Assembly: GCF_008831285.2 (NCBI RefSeq)
Contig: NC_045139.1
Span: forward strand, 7,474,204 to 7,534,203
Source: Nymphaea colorata
Lineage: Eukaryota > Streptophyta > Magnoliopsida > Nymphaeales > Nymphaeaceae
Length of the DNA stretch: 60,000 nucleotides
Direction of reading: 5' to 3'
The number at the start of each line of letters is the position of its first letter. The first letter of the stretch is position 1. The notes beneath the pieces were generated by a model that was not told where the DNA came from, did no database searches, and was given only the letters and a program-made list of their open reading frames with translations. Of this stretch, positions 34,601-44,935 are shown piece after piece. A program made the position numbers and the translations under genes.

Positions 34601-35079
34601 TAGCACTTTCCCAAAGCCGTCCTTAACATATAATCAAACGACCTGTGCCATTGGGACTTAACCCCGACCTCTCTCATAATCATGGGCTTTCATTCTCTCA
34701 CTATTGAAAACTCTTCCTCTTCAGGGGCAGAGGCAAAGGGGGGACGCATGGCCCTGACTACACCTCAATTTTTTTTAATTTACATATAAATTTAAAAAAA
34801 ATTACTTGTCATATATAAAATTTTTGAAAATTGATATTTCGGCGCATGAAAAAAAAATAGAAACTTTAATTCAGCCCCTGTCATGAAAAATTTCTAGCTT
34901 TATCCCTGCTCCTCTCTCTCTCTCATTACCCATCTAATGGCAGCTGCAAACATGAGGATAAGGGTTCTTTTGCTCGTGTTATTATTGTTCCATTTACACA
35001 CAATGCAAATCATTGACAGATTGTTGAATGAATGATTTGTTCTTATTTAAAAAACTATTTAAAGGCCTACCCATTGAAG
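34601..35079. other. Non-coding; possible CAGGGGC-ended miniature element
   Basis: CAGGGGCAGAGGCAAAGGGG at about 34723 and AATTCAGCCCCTG near 34868 could be the ends of a small element around an AT-rich core. Target duplications are not clear. Confidence 0.35.
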
Positions 35080-35610
35080 TTTGTAATGCTTCTGCCCATT
35101 TAATGCCAAGTGCAAGATTGTGGAAACAAAAAAAAAAAGTTTTTTAGTGAATTTACATCTTGGTCGGGGCTTGAATCTATTGATGGCTTATTTGACAAGG
35201 ATTTGGACATAAAAATCTTGCTGAATGGTCATACGAATTCTATGTGTGTATTCTTTACAACTCTTTTATGTTTTAGTCTTGTAAGCAACTTTCGCATGCA
35301 CCTTCTAATATACTTACAAACTAAGAATGACTGTTTTACTTGAATCTATAGAAATGCATTGTTCTTCGTAACATTGTGCATGTTTGTTTTACATTTTGTC
35401 TTACCATTTATAGTGCATATTTGATTATTTCATCCAAGTTTTCTTTATTTCATCTTCATAAAAGTTTTATCTATCTTTGCAGGTGACAGTAGGATGTTGC
35501 AGGGTAGATGTCTTAAAGCAGCTTGTCGGTGAGGAAAGATGGTCACTCATGGTACCAAAAAATATGGGAAGGCTGATCCTTTCCATCATTACATGTTAGC
35601 TATCAGTTTG
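35080..35610 (+). pseudogene. Unidentified gene fragment with a possible splice acceptor
   Basis: 35143-35235 could encode SEFTSWSGLESIDGLFDKDL. Further on, TATCTTTGCAG at about 35472 looks like an acceptor followed by about 80 bp of more balanced composition. I do not recognise the family. The first part recurs in reduced form at 32986. Confidence 0.3.
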
Positions 35611-36037
35611 ATAGAATAGTAAAAAAAGTCAGTCGACTAAATATCTCACGCTCAACCTCGACGGAGAGTGATGTATGACTGTCTAAGACATGTGGCCAAG
35701 ATAATTTGTGAGGTTGATAGCATAATAGATTGTTTTTTTTTTTTATTGCTTTTGCTATTCTTTTTATTACTTGCATTTTTTTAGACAATATAAGATACAC
35801 AAAATTGTTAGCTATCTGGTTGATAGAATGTTTGGATTTTGTACTATGTACACTAAATTGCATTTGGTAGTACTCCCCTCAAATGTTGCATGGTGAGAGG
35901 AAGTTTGGGGGAGAAATATTTTAGACTTTGAGGCTGCTGGACTCTTGGTGAACATATTTGCCCCTCTCAGCTCACATGTTCAAGTCCAATTAGACCTCAG
36001 TATTGACCATCTATTCCAATTTCTAATGTATTTTATT
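35611..36037. other. No recognisable feature
   Basis: AT-rich with a T/A homopolymer near 35735; nothing resembles a gene or a repeat from elsewhere in the window. Confidence 0.5.
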
Positions 36038-36322
36038 TAAGCCTAGGCATTGGGCCCCGTTACCCGACCAGATTGGACACGGGTTCGGCCCAAAAAAAAA
36101 AAATCGGATCAGCCTGATGGGGCTTGATTTTATTTTTCAATATTATTTTATAATATATTTATTATTATTAAAAATATATTTTATATTAAAATTTTTTATT
36201 TTATATATTTTTATTTTAACCAGTCTGAGGCGGGTCGGGCCCTGGCTTCGGCTCGACTGTCGGGTATCATGCCGAGCCCGGACTCGATTTTTGGGTGTCG
36301 GTCCGCCCGATGGCCAGGCCTA
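36038..36322. mobile_element. Complete hAT-like MITE (285 bp)
   Basis: Ends TAAGCCTAGGCATTGGGCC and CGATGGCCAGGCCTA. Flanks ATTTTATT (36030-36037) and ATTTTATC (36323-36330) match at 7 of 8 positions. Confidence 0.75.
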
Positions 36323-36354
36323 ATTTTATCAGCATGGAATTGTGGATTCTTGGT

Positions 36355-36933
36355 AATATGAACTGCATCATAATAACCCCTAAGTTCTTGTCAATTTGTT
36401 GAAGAAAAGAACAATCTAAGTGCATAATATTTCTCACTCATCAAATACTATAGTAAAAAGGTGAGCTCAGTACTGACTTATTACATAGACAGCATATGTT
36501 AGCTATAGTTAAATATTTCAAGCTCAATACTAGTTGTCTAAAGACAGTAAGGTTCCTAACTATGTCATATAGGTATGGGTACGAGTAAGTGGGCACGAGT
36601 ACGACAATTTTCACCAAGTTTGGTATGGTGGTACAGTGATAATTATATATATTTAATTTCAAAAAATAAATTAAAGTTAAAAAACCAAAATTCATATCAC
36701 ATTATTAGTTATTAGCAGCATATAACAAAATTAGCAACAAGCTGCATATAACAGCATTAGCAACCAGCATAAGCAGCTAAGAAAGTGAAAATAGAAAAGA
36801 TAGAGAATGGCAGCAGCGGCAGTAAATTATATGCTAAAAAACAGAAAACCCCATATGATGAAGTTGTTGGCAATGCTAAATAAATGAAAAAAAAAAGTAA
36901 AAACAGCCAAATGAAAAAAAAAACGAAATATTA
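36355..36933. repeat. Direct repeat T, copy 2, and AT-rich tail
   Basis: Collinear with 33104-33350 up to about 36620. The rest is A-rich and holds no gene. Confidence 0.5.
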
Positions 36934-37129
36934 CTATGCCAAAAGCTGCCGGCGTTCGTTGTAAGTCATCGCTGCCGAAGATCCTGTGACCAGAGGGTGA
37001 AGCGGAAAGGCGTCATAGGCAGGGAGAAGCGTTGGGTGCCGCAGGTAAGTTTTTTTTTTTATGATCGGATCTGACCCAGAACCGAACCAAACATACCCAG
37101 TCATACCTCTGTACAGGTATGGGTACGCG

Positions 37130-37930
37130 GGTCTCCCCCACTTACCATTGTGACATAGGTTCCTAAGCTCCTCCCTATCAGGGGATCTTAGTTCCGCATT
37201 TGGCTCCGTTGGACATTTCAGCTTCAGCATGTCACTAGATAATATGGCCTTGCCCACTTGATATGTCTCATACTTATGTTGTGACATATAGTCCTCTTCT
37301 TGAGTCGGAAACTTCAAGACCAAGGAAATACTTTGAAAAGAAACATCTGTCACCTAGAAAATTTGTGTCAATCTTCTTTTTGTATAACCAATTTTTTCTA
37401 AATCATCTCTAGTAATGATCGCGTCATGCACATGTAGGAGCATAGAATCCTTGTTTAGTTGATGAGAAACAAAGTTAGATCATAATACCTCTGCCTAAAC
37501 CTAATTATTTTACAGCATAACTTTTGGAACCACCATGATCAAAGAGGTTTCAGGCAACATAGGGCCATTTTAATCTGCATACTATGCCCTTAGGGTCAAA
37601 GATTATGCGTGGAAGCTCTAGGCACACCTCATTATAAAGATCTCCACTTAAAATGTCATTCTTTAATTATGCTGCCATGAGTTCCAACCTTTTGAGGTTG
37701 CCACAGCTACCATTGTCTTTATAACATTCGAACGGGCTAGAAGAGCAAGTTTCAAATCAACCCCAAATTGTTGATTAGATTGTGTTGTTCAATTGTTCCA
37801 TATGGCTTTGTCTTAAACTTGTAGACCTATTTTCAACCAACAACATTTTCCCCAGCGAGAAATTTCACTAAACGGCATGTCCTTATTCTTTTTAAAGAAT
37901 TGAACTCTTTCAGCCATTGCACATTGTCAC
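37130..37930 (-). pseudogene. Ty1/copia reverse transcriptase remnant
   Basis: Read on the minus strand from about 37925 the frames alternate, but the copia RT order is clear: FNSLKRIRTCRLVKFLAGEN (the start of the RT domain), GTIEQ, DILSGDLYNEVCLELPR (family pattern AFLNGDL.EEVYM), then at 37140-37320 YMSQHKYETYQVGKAILSSD and LKCPTEPNAELRSPDREEL (the SQ.KY..DLL and PTP..PN.KL region). Many frameshifts and stops are present. It belongs to neither copia-1 nor copia-2. No LTR was found near it. Confidence 0.75.
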
Positions 37931-38941
37931 TCTTCTTTGGATACTATTCTTCGTAAGATTCATGATTCAATACAGAAGCAAACTAAAGCAAGATATGCTC
38001 AATGTTTTGGAGAGATCTTGTGAGGGAAAAAAAGGTAGGAGCAATAAAAAAACTTTAAGGACTATGACATACCAGAGGATGCATTTTGCTCTCAAATCTT
38101 CCCTGAATAATAGGTTCTCCAAGATCGCAAGTATTGGACTCACCATGTTAAGTTTTCCCAATAGCATATGAGATAAAGAAGGATAAATCACATATATCAT
38201 TTTAAATCTGCTTCATTTGCATGAAACAAGGCTACATTGATGAAAAACCACATGTTTTGAAGTCACATTTTCTTACCAATCGGATCACAACATTTTTAAA
38301 CTTTCTTCTGAAAATTCCAAAAAATAACACTTTACTGCGAAGGGAGAGCACTTATCGCTTGGTTGTTGGTATCAATGCACCAGATGGCAAGATTGATTTA
38401 TTTGTAATAATTATGACGTTAATCATTATAAAGAGTTTGAAATAGATCACAGTCCAAGCCCAATCAAACAAACCCCCATTTGCGAGGTCTGTGAAAGAAA
38501 GTTTACCGGTCACATGCAGCCTGTGGTCTTTCTCTCTTTTTCACCCATTCAAGGAAAAGCAGAGTTTGACGGCAGAACAGACAGTGAACAAAATTGAGGA
38601 CTTTCATATCAGAACCCATCTGCTGTCAAAATAAAACAGCAAGAACTTAATAGATCAATTAAAACACTAATAAATAGGTAATAACAAACAATAGCCTTTA
38701 GAAGTGAAGACCATAATGTAGAAAATGATTTTCAAGGCCTTTTTTCTGAAAAAGGAACCCATGGACATGGGCAACTTCCAAATGGCAGTCTCAGGATTGA
38801 GATTCCGAAACAATATTGCTTTGGTATCTAGGAATTGGAATGGCTATCTTCTTCTAAGTTATTCCAGTAACTATGATCACAACTTGAGCTCTGCTGGCAA
38901 TCATGTTTGCTCAAGTTTAAAATGGGCTTCACTTTGAGTTC
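37931..38941. other. No recognisable gene
   Basis: Open frames of 70-84 codons occur (37917-38171, 38725-38937) without family resemblance. No repeat unit is shared with other parts of the window. Confidence 0.45.
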
Positions 38942-38946
38942 AAGAC

Positions 38947-39211
38947 TGTTGAGGCAATGGCTAGTCTGCAGCAAGAGGAAAGTTAATAAACTTTCCTCTT
39001 GTGCAGAAGTTTTTCCCTTTCATTGTTTATTTCCTTTGTTGTTCCCATCGGTTCCCTCTATTATATGTCTGTAAGGTGAACCACCAAAAAAAACAAGAAA
39101 GAATGAAAAAGAAAAAGTTTGGTTTTGTTCGTCCGTGGATGTAGGCAGCAATAGCCGAACCACGTTAACTCTTGTTTATCTATGATTGTCATCTTTCTTC
39201 AATTTTTGACA
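38947..39211 (+). repeat. Copia-2 5' LTR (265 bp)
   Basis: It starts TGTTGAGGCAATGGCTAGTC and ends CAATTTTTGACA. A TATA-like CTATTATATG occurs near 39058. Confidence 0.9.
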
Positions 39212-39226
39212 TGGTATCAGAGCAGC
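39212..39226 (+). other. Copia-2 primer-binding site
   Basis: TGGTATCAGAGCAGC directly follows the LTR; its first 12 bases are complementary to the 3' end of plant initiator-Met tRNA. Confidence 0.85.
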
Positions 39227-39985
39227 GGCATTGGTGAATTCCTCCATTCCTGTTCAACGGCTCAGGCAAGAAGACCAGAGCGGTGAAAGGAGGAAAGAAC
39301 TTCTGGAATCCGTTTTTCTTTTGCTTCCGCCTTGAATCATCGTTTTTTTTTAGTCGTTGGATTCTTCAACCTCCTCACTGCTGCCGGCGCAGAATCATTA
39401 TAGATTCGGAATTCACTATTTTCTGTTCCTGCGTAAACTGCTCCTGCAAAGCTGAATTTGTATCAGACTTCCGGCGACCGGCGTAGCCAGCTCCGGTGAC
39501 GGAATTTGATGAGCGAGGGCTCGTTTGATTTGCCTGCATCTCAGGAGGATTCCTACCATGTTTGAGGAGTTTTCGTGCTGAAGTGAGGGAGAAATCAAAC
39601 ATAGAAGGCATCAGGTGTTCTGTTTCTGTGTTTTTCTTTGAAACCAAAAACTGCGCCGGATTCCAGTGGCCAGCACTGTCAGTTCCGGCATTGGAATTCA
39701 TCGAGTATATGCTTGTTGGAATCATCTGCTTCCGGGGATTCTACCAGCCAAATTGCAGACTTTTTGGAGCAGTGGTTGAAGAGTTATGCATTTTTGAGTG
39801 ACTATTGTCGCTAGACTGTTTCATGCGAAGTTTGAAGTACAGGCGGCAGGTCTTTCGTTCCCTGTGTTCTCTCACATCGAGTAGATTTGGAAAGGGATCC
39901 TAAGTTGCTTGGGGTCCCTCAGTTCAGCTTATTTGAAATTCACACGAAGAAGCTACAACAACGGGCATTCCTTCTTTGTATTGCC
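39227..39985 (+). other. Copia-2 untranslated leader
   Basis: About 760 bp between PBS and the gag start without a conserved motif. An in-frame ATG occurs earlier (39887), but the family-like start MDFNTGG at 39986 is the better choice. Confidence 0.6.
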
Positions 39986-41100
39986 ATGGATTTCAACACA
40001 GGAGGAGCACAACCGTCTTTATTCCTACCAAATTATTATGATGGTGGATCCAGTAGTTCCAGAGTAGTGACTCAAGAAAGTCACCCTCTCAAGATCACAA
40101 CGACTCCTTTTTCTGGCACCGACTACATCAGCTGGTCCAAGGCAGCAAAGCTCTTTCTAAGTGGTAAAGGAAAAGTCGACTACATTACACGTGCGACTCC
40201 TAAACTTGAACCTACTGATCCTAAGTATGCACAATGAGAGTCTGAAAATGACATGGTTATGTCTTGGTTATACAATTCCATGGAGCCTCAAATCAGTAAG
40301 GGGCTTATGTTCATGGAAACAACCAAAGAAATGTGGGATGCCATTAAAGAAGTCTACGGTGAGCAAATCAACACTACCTGTATCTATGAATTGCAAAATG
40401 AAATTACAAGGTTTATGCATCAAGATAAACCATTTAACGTGTATGTGGGTACTCTTCATGGGATGTTTGATGAAATGCTTATGTATTGACCACCCACTAT
40501 TGATCTCAAGATCCAACGACAACGTCTTGAAGAAGACAAAATTTTTAAACTTCTTGGTGGGCTTAGTCAAGATTACAAGCATCTTCGCAGCCAAGTTCAT
40601 ATGACGACCCCCCTTCCATCTTTCAATTCTGTTTGTGCTATGATTCAACATGAAGAAACTCGCAGAAAATTGATGATTTCCAGTCCTATTATATCCAATG
40701 CCCAACCTACTGAGCATCTAGACAAGTTTGCATTTCTTTCTCAAGGGAAAAATCCATCAAGAAACAAATCGATGTCTAGGTCTTCTTCTCATGATCGGTT
40801 GTCTCGGTCTACATCTCATAATCAGCTTAAAAATAGATATCGCTTCAAATGTACGTATTGTCAAAAACTTGGTCACACTCGAGGCAAATGCTGGGACCTT
40901 GTTGGAAAGCCACCATGTGACAAAGAAGTCTGTCAAAAGCCAAACAAAGGGGACACGACAACCCACTTTGTCACTAAAGAAGAGATGATGAATTTTTTTT
41001 CTCAAATGACAAAGACAAATTTGGTATCATCTCAACCCATCTCTGATGCAGTCAATGCTGACGATTCAAGTACATCCTTTGCTTTTTCTTTGTTTTCTCC
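39986..41100 (+). pseudogene. Copia-2 gag and zinc knuckle
   Basis: A UBN2-type gag begins at ATG 39986. KITTTPFSGTDYISWSKA matches the N-terminal capsid pattern (L..NYL.W...), and MWDAIKEVYGEQINTTCIYE follows. The nucleocapsid knuckle CTYCQKLGHTRGKC (C-X2-C-X4-H-X4-C) is at about 40852-40893, intact. In-frame stops are TGA at 40235-40237, where the family context suggests Trp (TGG to TGA), and TGA at 40487-40489. Apart from these stops the frame is continuous. Confidence 0.9.
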
Positions 41101-41416
41101 TATCATAAATTGGGTAGTCGACTCTGGCGCTAGCACACACATGACCAACCAACCGGCCATCTCAAAAAATTTTAAAAATTTCAAGCCTGTTTTTCCTGCT
41201 GATGGCTCGGCAATGTGGGTTGCTGGCTCAAGTCGCATGAACTTACTTTGTGATGGTAAAGACTCTGAAGTTTTTCATGTCCCTCATATTTCTACTAGTC
41301 TTTTATCTGGAAGCAAGCTTACTCTTACACATAACTGCATTGCAATTTTTTCGGCTAAGGATGTTGTTTTTCAGGACAAGGAATCGAAGAAGGTGATTGG
41401 TAGAGGCGTCCAATAG
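41101..41416 (+). pseudogene. Copia-2 protease
   Basis: The retroviral-type aspartic protease motif WVVDSGASTHMT (D-S-G) is at about 41112-41147. The domain runs in frame with gag to a TAG at 41414-41416. Its catalytic residues are retained. Confidence 0.85.
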
Positions 41417-42790
41417 GGTGGCTTATACTTTTTAGATTCTAAGACCTTTGCTTTATTTAATCATGCTTCCTTTACTGAACAATTTGGTTTGTGGCATTTT
41501 AGATTAGGTCATGTTTCTCATAAAATTGTTCGCACATTATTCCCTCAATTATCTATTTATGCAAAATCTTATGATGCGAGTGAATTTGCAAAGTCTACTC
41601 GCTTGCCTTTTAACAATGTTTTCGAACGTAGCTCCATATTATTTGATTTTGTTCATTTAGACGTGTGGGGTCCCGCTCCACTTGATTCTATATCTGAATT
41701 TCGATACTATGTGACATTTATTGATGATAAGTCAAGGGTAACATGGATATATTTTTTGAAACACAAGCATGAGGTTTCAAAAATTTTTCAAAATTTTTAT
41801 CAAATGATTTTGACTCAATTTGGGATAAAGATCAAACTTATTTGTTCTGACAATGGTGGCGAGTATATTAATGAAGTGTTGCAGGATTTTTTATCATAAA
41901 AAGGAATATTGTCTCAAACGACTTGTACGGGCACACCACAACAAAATGGTATCGCTGAAAGGAAGAATCATCATCTTCTGAATGTCACGCGTGCTTTGAT
42001 GTTTCACATGAACATGCCAGATGAATATTGGGCAGAATCCATAGCTACATCATGCTACATAATTAATCGTCTTCCTAGTGAGAGACTTGACAATATGGCC
42101 CCAATGGCCATTTTGACCCAATGATATGTCTCTGTCAATCATTTGAAAGTGTTTCAGTGCAAGTGTTTTGTTCATCTTCAACAGCAGTTTCGAAATAAGT
42201 TACAAAAATGTGCCATCAAGTGTGTCTTTATTGGTTATTCCACTTTCAAGAAAGGTTTTAAGTGTTTTGATCCTACCACTAAGAAGTTGTACATATCCAG
42301 GGACGTCAAATTCTTTGAAGATGAGTCTTTTTTTCTACACCAGTTCATTGTGAGGGGGAGAAGCAGAGTCATAGTAACCACAACCACAATGTATAGTCTA
42401 GCCAACAGTCTACTCCCAAGACCTTTTTTCCAGTTTTTGATTGCTTCAATTCCAGCACCTTTCCACCGGTTTCTTACCCTGAAGTGAGTAGTTTTGAACC
42501 TCAAAACCGTGAGTCAACTTACCTTGAAATGAGTAGTTCTGAACCTCAAAATTGTTAGTCAACTTCCTTGAGCCCACAAAACCAAACTATTGACAATAGC
42601 ACACCTGAAGGAAGAAGACCATCTAGAGTGACACGACCACCCTCTAGGTTTAGTGATTTCTATCCGTTCTCTTCCAATCCTGCTTACTCCAGCTCCAAAT
42701 ATCCCATTGAAAAATACATAAGACTTTAGCAAACTGTCAACCAAGTGCCAACACTATTTCTTCAATTTGTATTCTCTCACTGAACCTTCA
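41417..42790 (+). pseudogene. Copia-2 integrase
   Basis: The pre-integrase region begins WHFRLGHVSHKIV (about 41492). The zinc-binding CxxC, usually C..C.LAK, reads YDASEFAKSTR, so both cysteines are lost. The catalytic core shows Asp in HLDVWGPAP, Asp in ICSDNGGEY and Glu in NGIAERKNHHL. In-frame stops are TAA at 41897-41899 and TGA at 42122-42124. The C-terminal CIKCVFIGYS-like segment (about 42200) and YISRDVKFFEDE follow. Past 42490 the linker to reverse transcriptase is degraded and contains a short duplicated phrase (GAGTAGTT..GAACCTCAAAA). Confidence 0.85.
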
Positions 42791-43661
42791 ATCTTTCAGG
42801 AAGCCAGTCTTGACTCTGCAGCAAACCATGAATGAAGAGTTAACAACCTTAGAGAAAAATCTAACTTGGACTACAGTTCCTTTGCCAGAAGGAAAGAAAC
42901 CAGTGGGATGTCGGTAGATATACAAAATAAAATACAACAGTGATGACAGTGTGGACAGATACAAAGCCAGATTAGTCGCAAAAGGTTACACCCAACAAGA
43001 AGGTATTGACTTCACAGAGTCCTTCGCCTCTGTTGCTAAGATGAACTCTATTCGTATCCTTATGTCAGTCGCAACAAATAAGAACTGGGATACATTTCAA
43101 CTTGATGTCAAGAACGCTTTTTTGTATGGGAATCTAAAAGAAGAAGTTTATATGGATCCACCGCAGGACATCAAACATCAACCTGGTTATGTATGCAGAC
43201 TCAAAAAATCTATCTATGGGCTAATGCAGTTTCCACGAGCATGGTTCTCAAAACTCAGTAGTGTACTCATTGAGATCGAATTTAAGCACAACACTGTAGA
43301 CTACACTATGTTTGTCTCTCACTCCTGGCAAGGTGTTGTTATCTTACTGGTGTATGTCGACGACATTATTGTTATAGGAGACAATGTAGAAAAAATGAAG
43401 AAAGTCAAAGCCATACTGTACAATAAGTTTGAAATTAAGGATTTAGAAAAATTGAGATATTTTTTGGGTATTGAAGTCGCTCATTCGGAAGAAGGCATTT
43501 TCTTATGTCAAAGGAAATATACATTGGATCTTCTTAAAGAAACTGGATTCCTGGGAACTAAGCCGAGTTCAACTCCTCTTGGCCTCAACTACAGAATCAG
43601 AAAAGACGATGGGAAACAATTCAAGATGTTCAAGGCTTTCAACGACTTATTGGAAAGCTAA
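42791..43661 (+). pseudogene. Copia-2 reverse transcriptase
   Basis: From MNEELTTLEKNLTWTTVP near 42829 the domain continues through a TAG at 42916 (GCR then stop then IYKIK; family context WIYK suggests TGG to TAG), LVAKGYTQQEGIDFTESFA, FQLDVKNAFLYGNLKEEVYM, and the catalytic VYVDDI box at about 43351. The FLGIEVAHSEEGIFLCQRKY and TPSSTPL-like region closes the domain. A frame change and stop occur at 43661. It is one frame away from the gag-integrase frame. Confidence 0.9.
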
Positions 43662-44310
43662 TTTATTTAATCGTAACTCGGCCAGATAACACGTTTGTAG
43701 TGAACATGATAAGCCAAGTCATGCAAAGTCCTCGGTCTATACATTTGGAAACTGTTCATCGTATTCTCAAATATTTAAAGGAGAATCCAGGAAAAGGAAT
43801 TTTAATGAAACAGAACAACAACCTTGAAGTGATTGGATACATAGATGCAGGCTGGGCTGGAGATCGGAGTGATAGAAAGTCTACCACTGGTTTTTGTACT
43901 ATGGTGGGAGGTAACCTTGTCACATGGAAAAACAAAAAACAGAATGTGGTGGCTAGGTCCAGTGCAGAAGCCGAATACAGAGCTATGGCCACATGTGCCA
44001 GTGAACTTGTATGGGTCAAAGCGCTTCTTCTTGATATGGGAATCAAAATTGAAAAACCCATGAGTCTCATGTGTAACAACATGGCAGCCATTTATATTGG
44101 TGCATATCCAGTGTTCCATGAACGCACAAAGCATATCGAGGTTGAAAAAATACACCTTATATCCCATCTCCCCTTTTAGGGGAGATGGGATATAAGGTGT
44201 ATTTTTTTGTCATTTCATTCATGAAAAAATTCAAAACAAAACCATATGTACTCCTCATGTTGGTACTTAGTATCAATTGGTAGATATATTTACTAAAACC
44301 CTATGAAAGG
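43662..44310 (+). pseudogene. Copia-2 RNase H, split by a palindromic insertion
   Basis: From about 43690 the RNase H text reads VHRILKYLKENPGKGI, then IDAGWAGDRSDRKSTTGFC, then RSSAEAEYRAMA (Asp and Glu metal ligands present). At 44138-44146 the family sequence HIEV should run on to CHFI. Here it is interrupted by 44147-44207, and CHFIHEKIQ resumes at 44208. A further in-frame stop lies after CTPHVGT before QLVDIFTKTL. Confidence 0.9.
44145..44207. repeat. 29-bp perfect palindrome arms, foldback insertion
   Basis: Arms at 44145-44173 and 44179-44207 are exact reverse complements with a 5-base loop TTTTA. The arm core is TACACCTTATATCCCATCTC. Its removal restores the RNase H reading HIEV-CHFI, so 44147-44207 (61 bp) is an insertion. 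Confidence 0.9.
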
Positions 44311-44365
44311 AGCGCCATCAATGAATTACTAGCAACTTGGGGCAGATCGACATCAACTCTCCAAC

Positions 44366-44378
44366 TTGAGGGGGAGAC
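44366..44378 (+). other. Copia-2 polypurine tract
   Basis: TTGAGGGGGAGAC lies directly before the 3' LTR, the usual plant copia form. Confidence 0.85.
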
Positions 44379-44654
44379 TGTTGAGGCAACGACTAGTCTG
44401 CAGCAAGAGGAAAGTTTATTTAACTTTCGTTGTTTATTTCGTTGTGCAAAAGTTTTTCCCTTTCGTTGTTTATTTCATTTGTTGTTCCCATTGGTTCCCT
44501 CTATTATATGTCTGTAAGGTGAACCACCAAAAAAAACAAGAAAGAATGAAAAAGAAAAAGTCTGGTTTTGTTCGTCCATGGATGTAGGCAGCAATAGCCG
44601 AACCACGTTAACTCATGTTTATGTGTGATTGTCATCTTTCTTCAATTTTTGACA
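44379..44654 (+). repeat. Copia-2 3' LTR (276 bp)
   Basis: It starts TGTTGAGGCAACGACTAGTC and ends CAATTTTTGACA. It is longer than the 5' LTR because of an extra GTTGTTTATTTC-type stretch near 44420. Confidence 0.9.
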
Positions 44655-44845
44655 AAGACATATGACTGGCTTGAACTTGAAACATATGTATTTTTTTCCT
44701 TTGACTGGATGTTGATCGATTGAAACCAAGGTATGCCAACCACAAAAGAAAAGAGACACTTCCAGTTCGATCCTTCTGATTCAAGTTATTACATTCTTCT
44801 TAGCTTTTGGAAACTAGAGGCATTTCTTGGTTACTCAATGTGCAG

Positions 44846-44935
44846 CAAGAGAGACTGGAGAGGGAGATGGAGATAAAAAGGGATCGTCAACAACTAGTAT
44901 TGGCTGAAGCAAAAGAAATGGAGAGCATTGCATGA
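44846..44935 (+). pseudogene. Possible terminal exon of an unidentified coiled-coil protein
   Basis: After a TTACTCAATGTGCAG acceptor, 29 codons and a TGA read QERLEREMEIKRDRQQLVLA and so on, a charged heptad-like segment. No other exon is visible nearby. It may be the flank of a real gene into which copia-2 inserted, or a relic. The family is unknown. Confidence 0.35.

Larger units (their letters stand above)
38947..44654 (+). mobile_element. Copia-2: structurally complete Ty1/copia retrotransposon (5.7 kb)
   Basis: It has two LTRs, a PBS beside the 5' LTR, a PPT beside the 3' LTR, and the domain order gag, protease, integrase, reverse transcriptase, RNase H typical of Ty1/copia. The target duplication AAGAC is perfect (38942-38946 and 44655-44659). 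The coding region is one long frame from ATG 39986 broken by five in-frame stops, frame changes between 42487 and 42951 and around 43661-43700, and a 61-bp palindromic insertion near the end, so it is non-autonomous. The LTRs differ by an 11-bp length difference and several substitutions, so the insertion is not very recent. Confidence 0.95.

Noticed and set aside
36934-37353. 139-codon minus-strand frame taken at first as a host gene
   Set aside because: Its first 80 or so codons are the end of a copia reverse transcriptase (SQHKY, PTEPNAEL); the remainder is translated repeat DNA.
39212-39226. TGGTATCAGAGC resembling the 3' end of an initiator tRNA gene
   Set aside because: It lies directly beside an LTR and no cloverleaf can be formed around it; it is a primer-binding site. 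The same applies to 4294-4311 and 21711-21728.
44155-44207. Palindrome considered as a transcription terminator of copia-2
   Set aside because: It interrupts the RNase H coding sequence, which resumes after it; rho-independent type hairpins are not used by plant RNA polymerase II.
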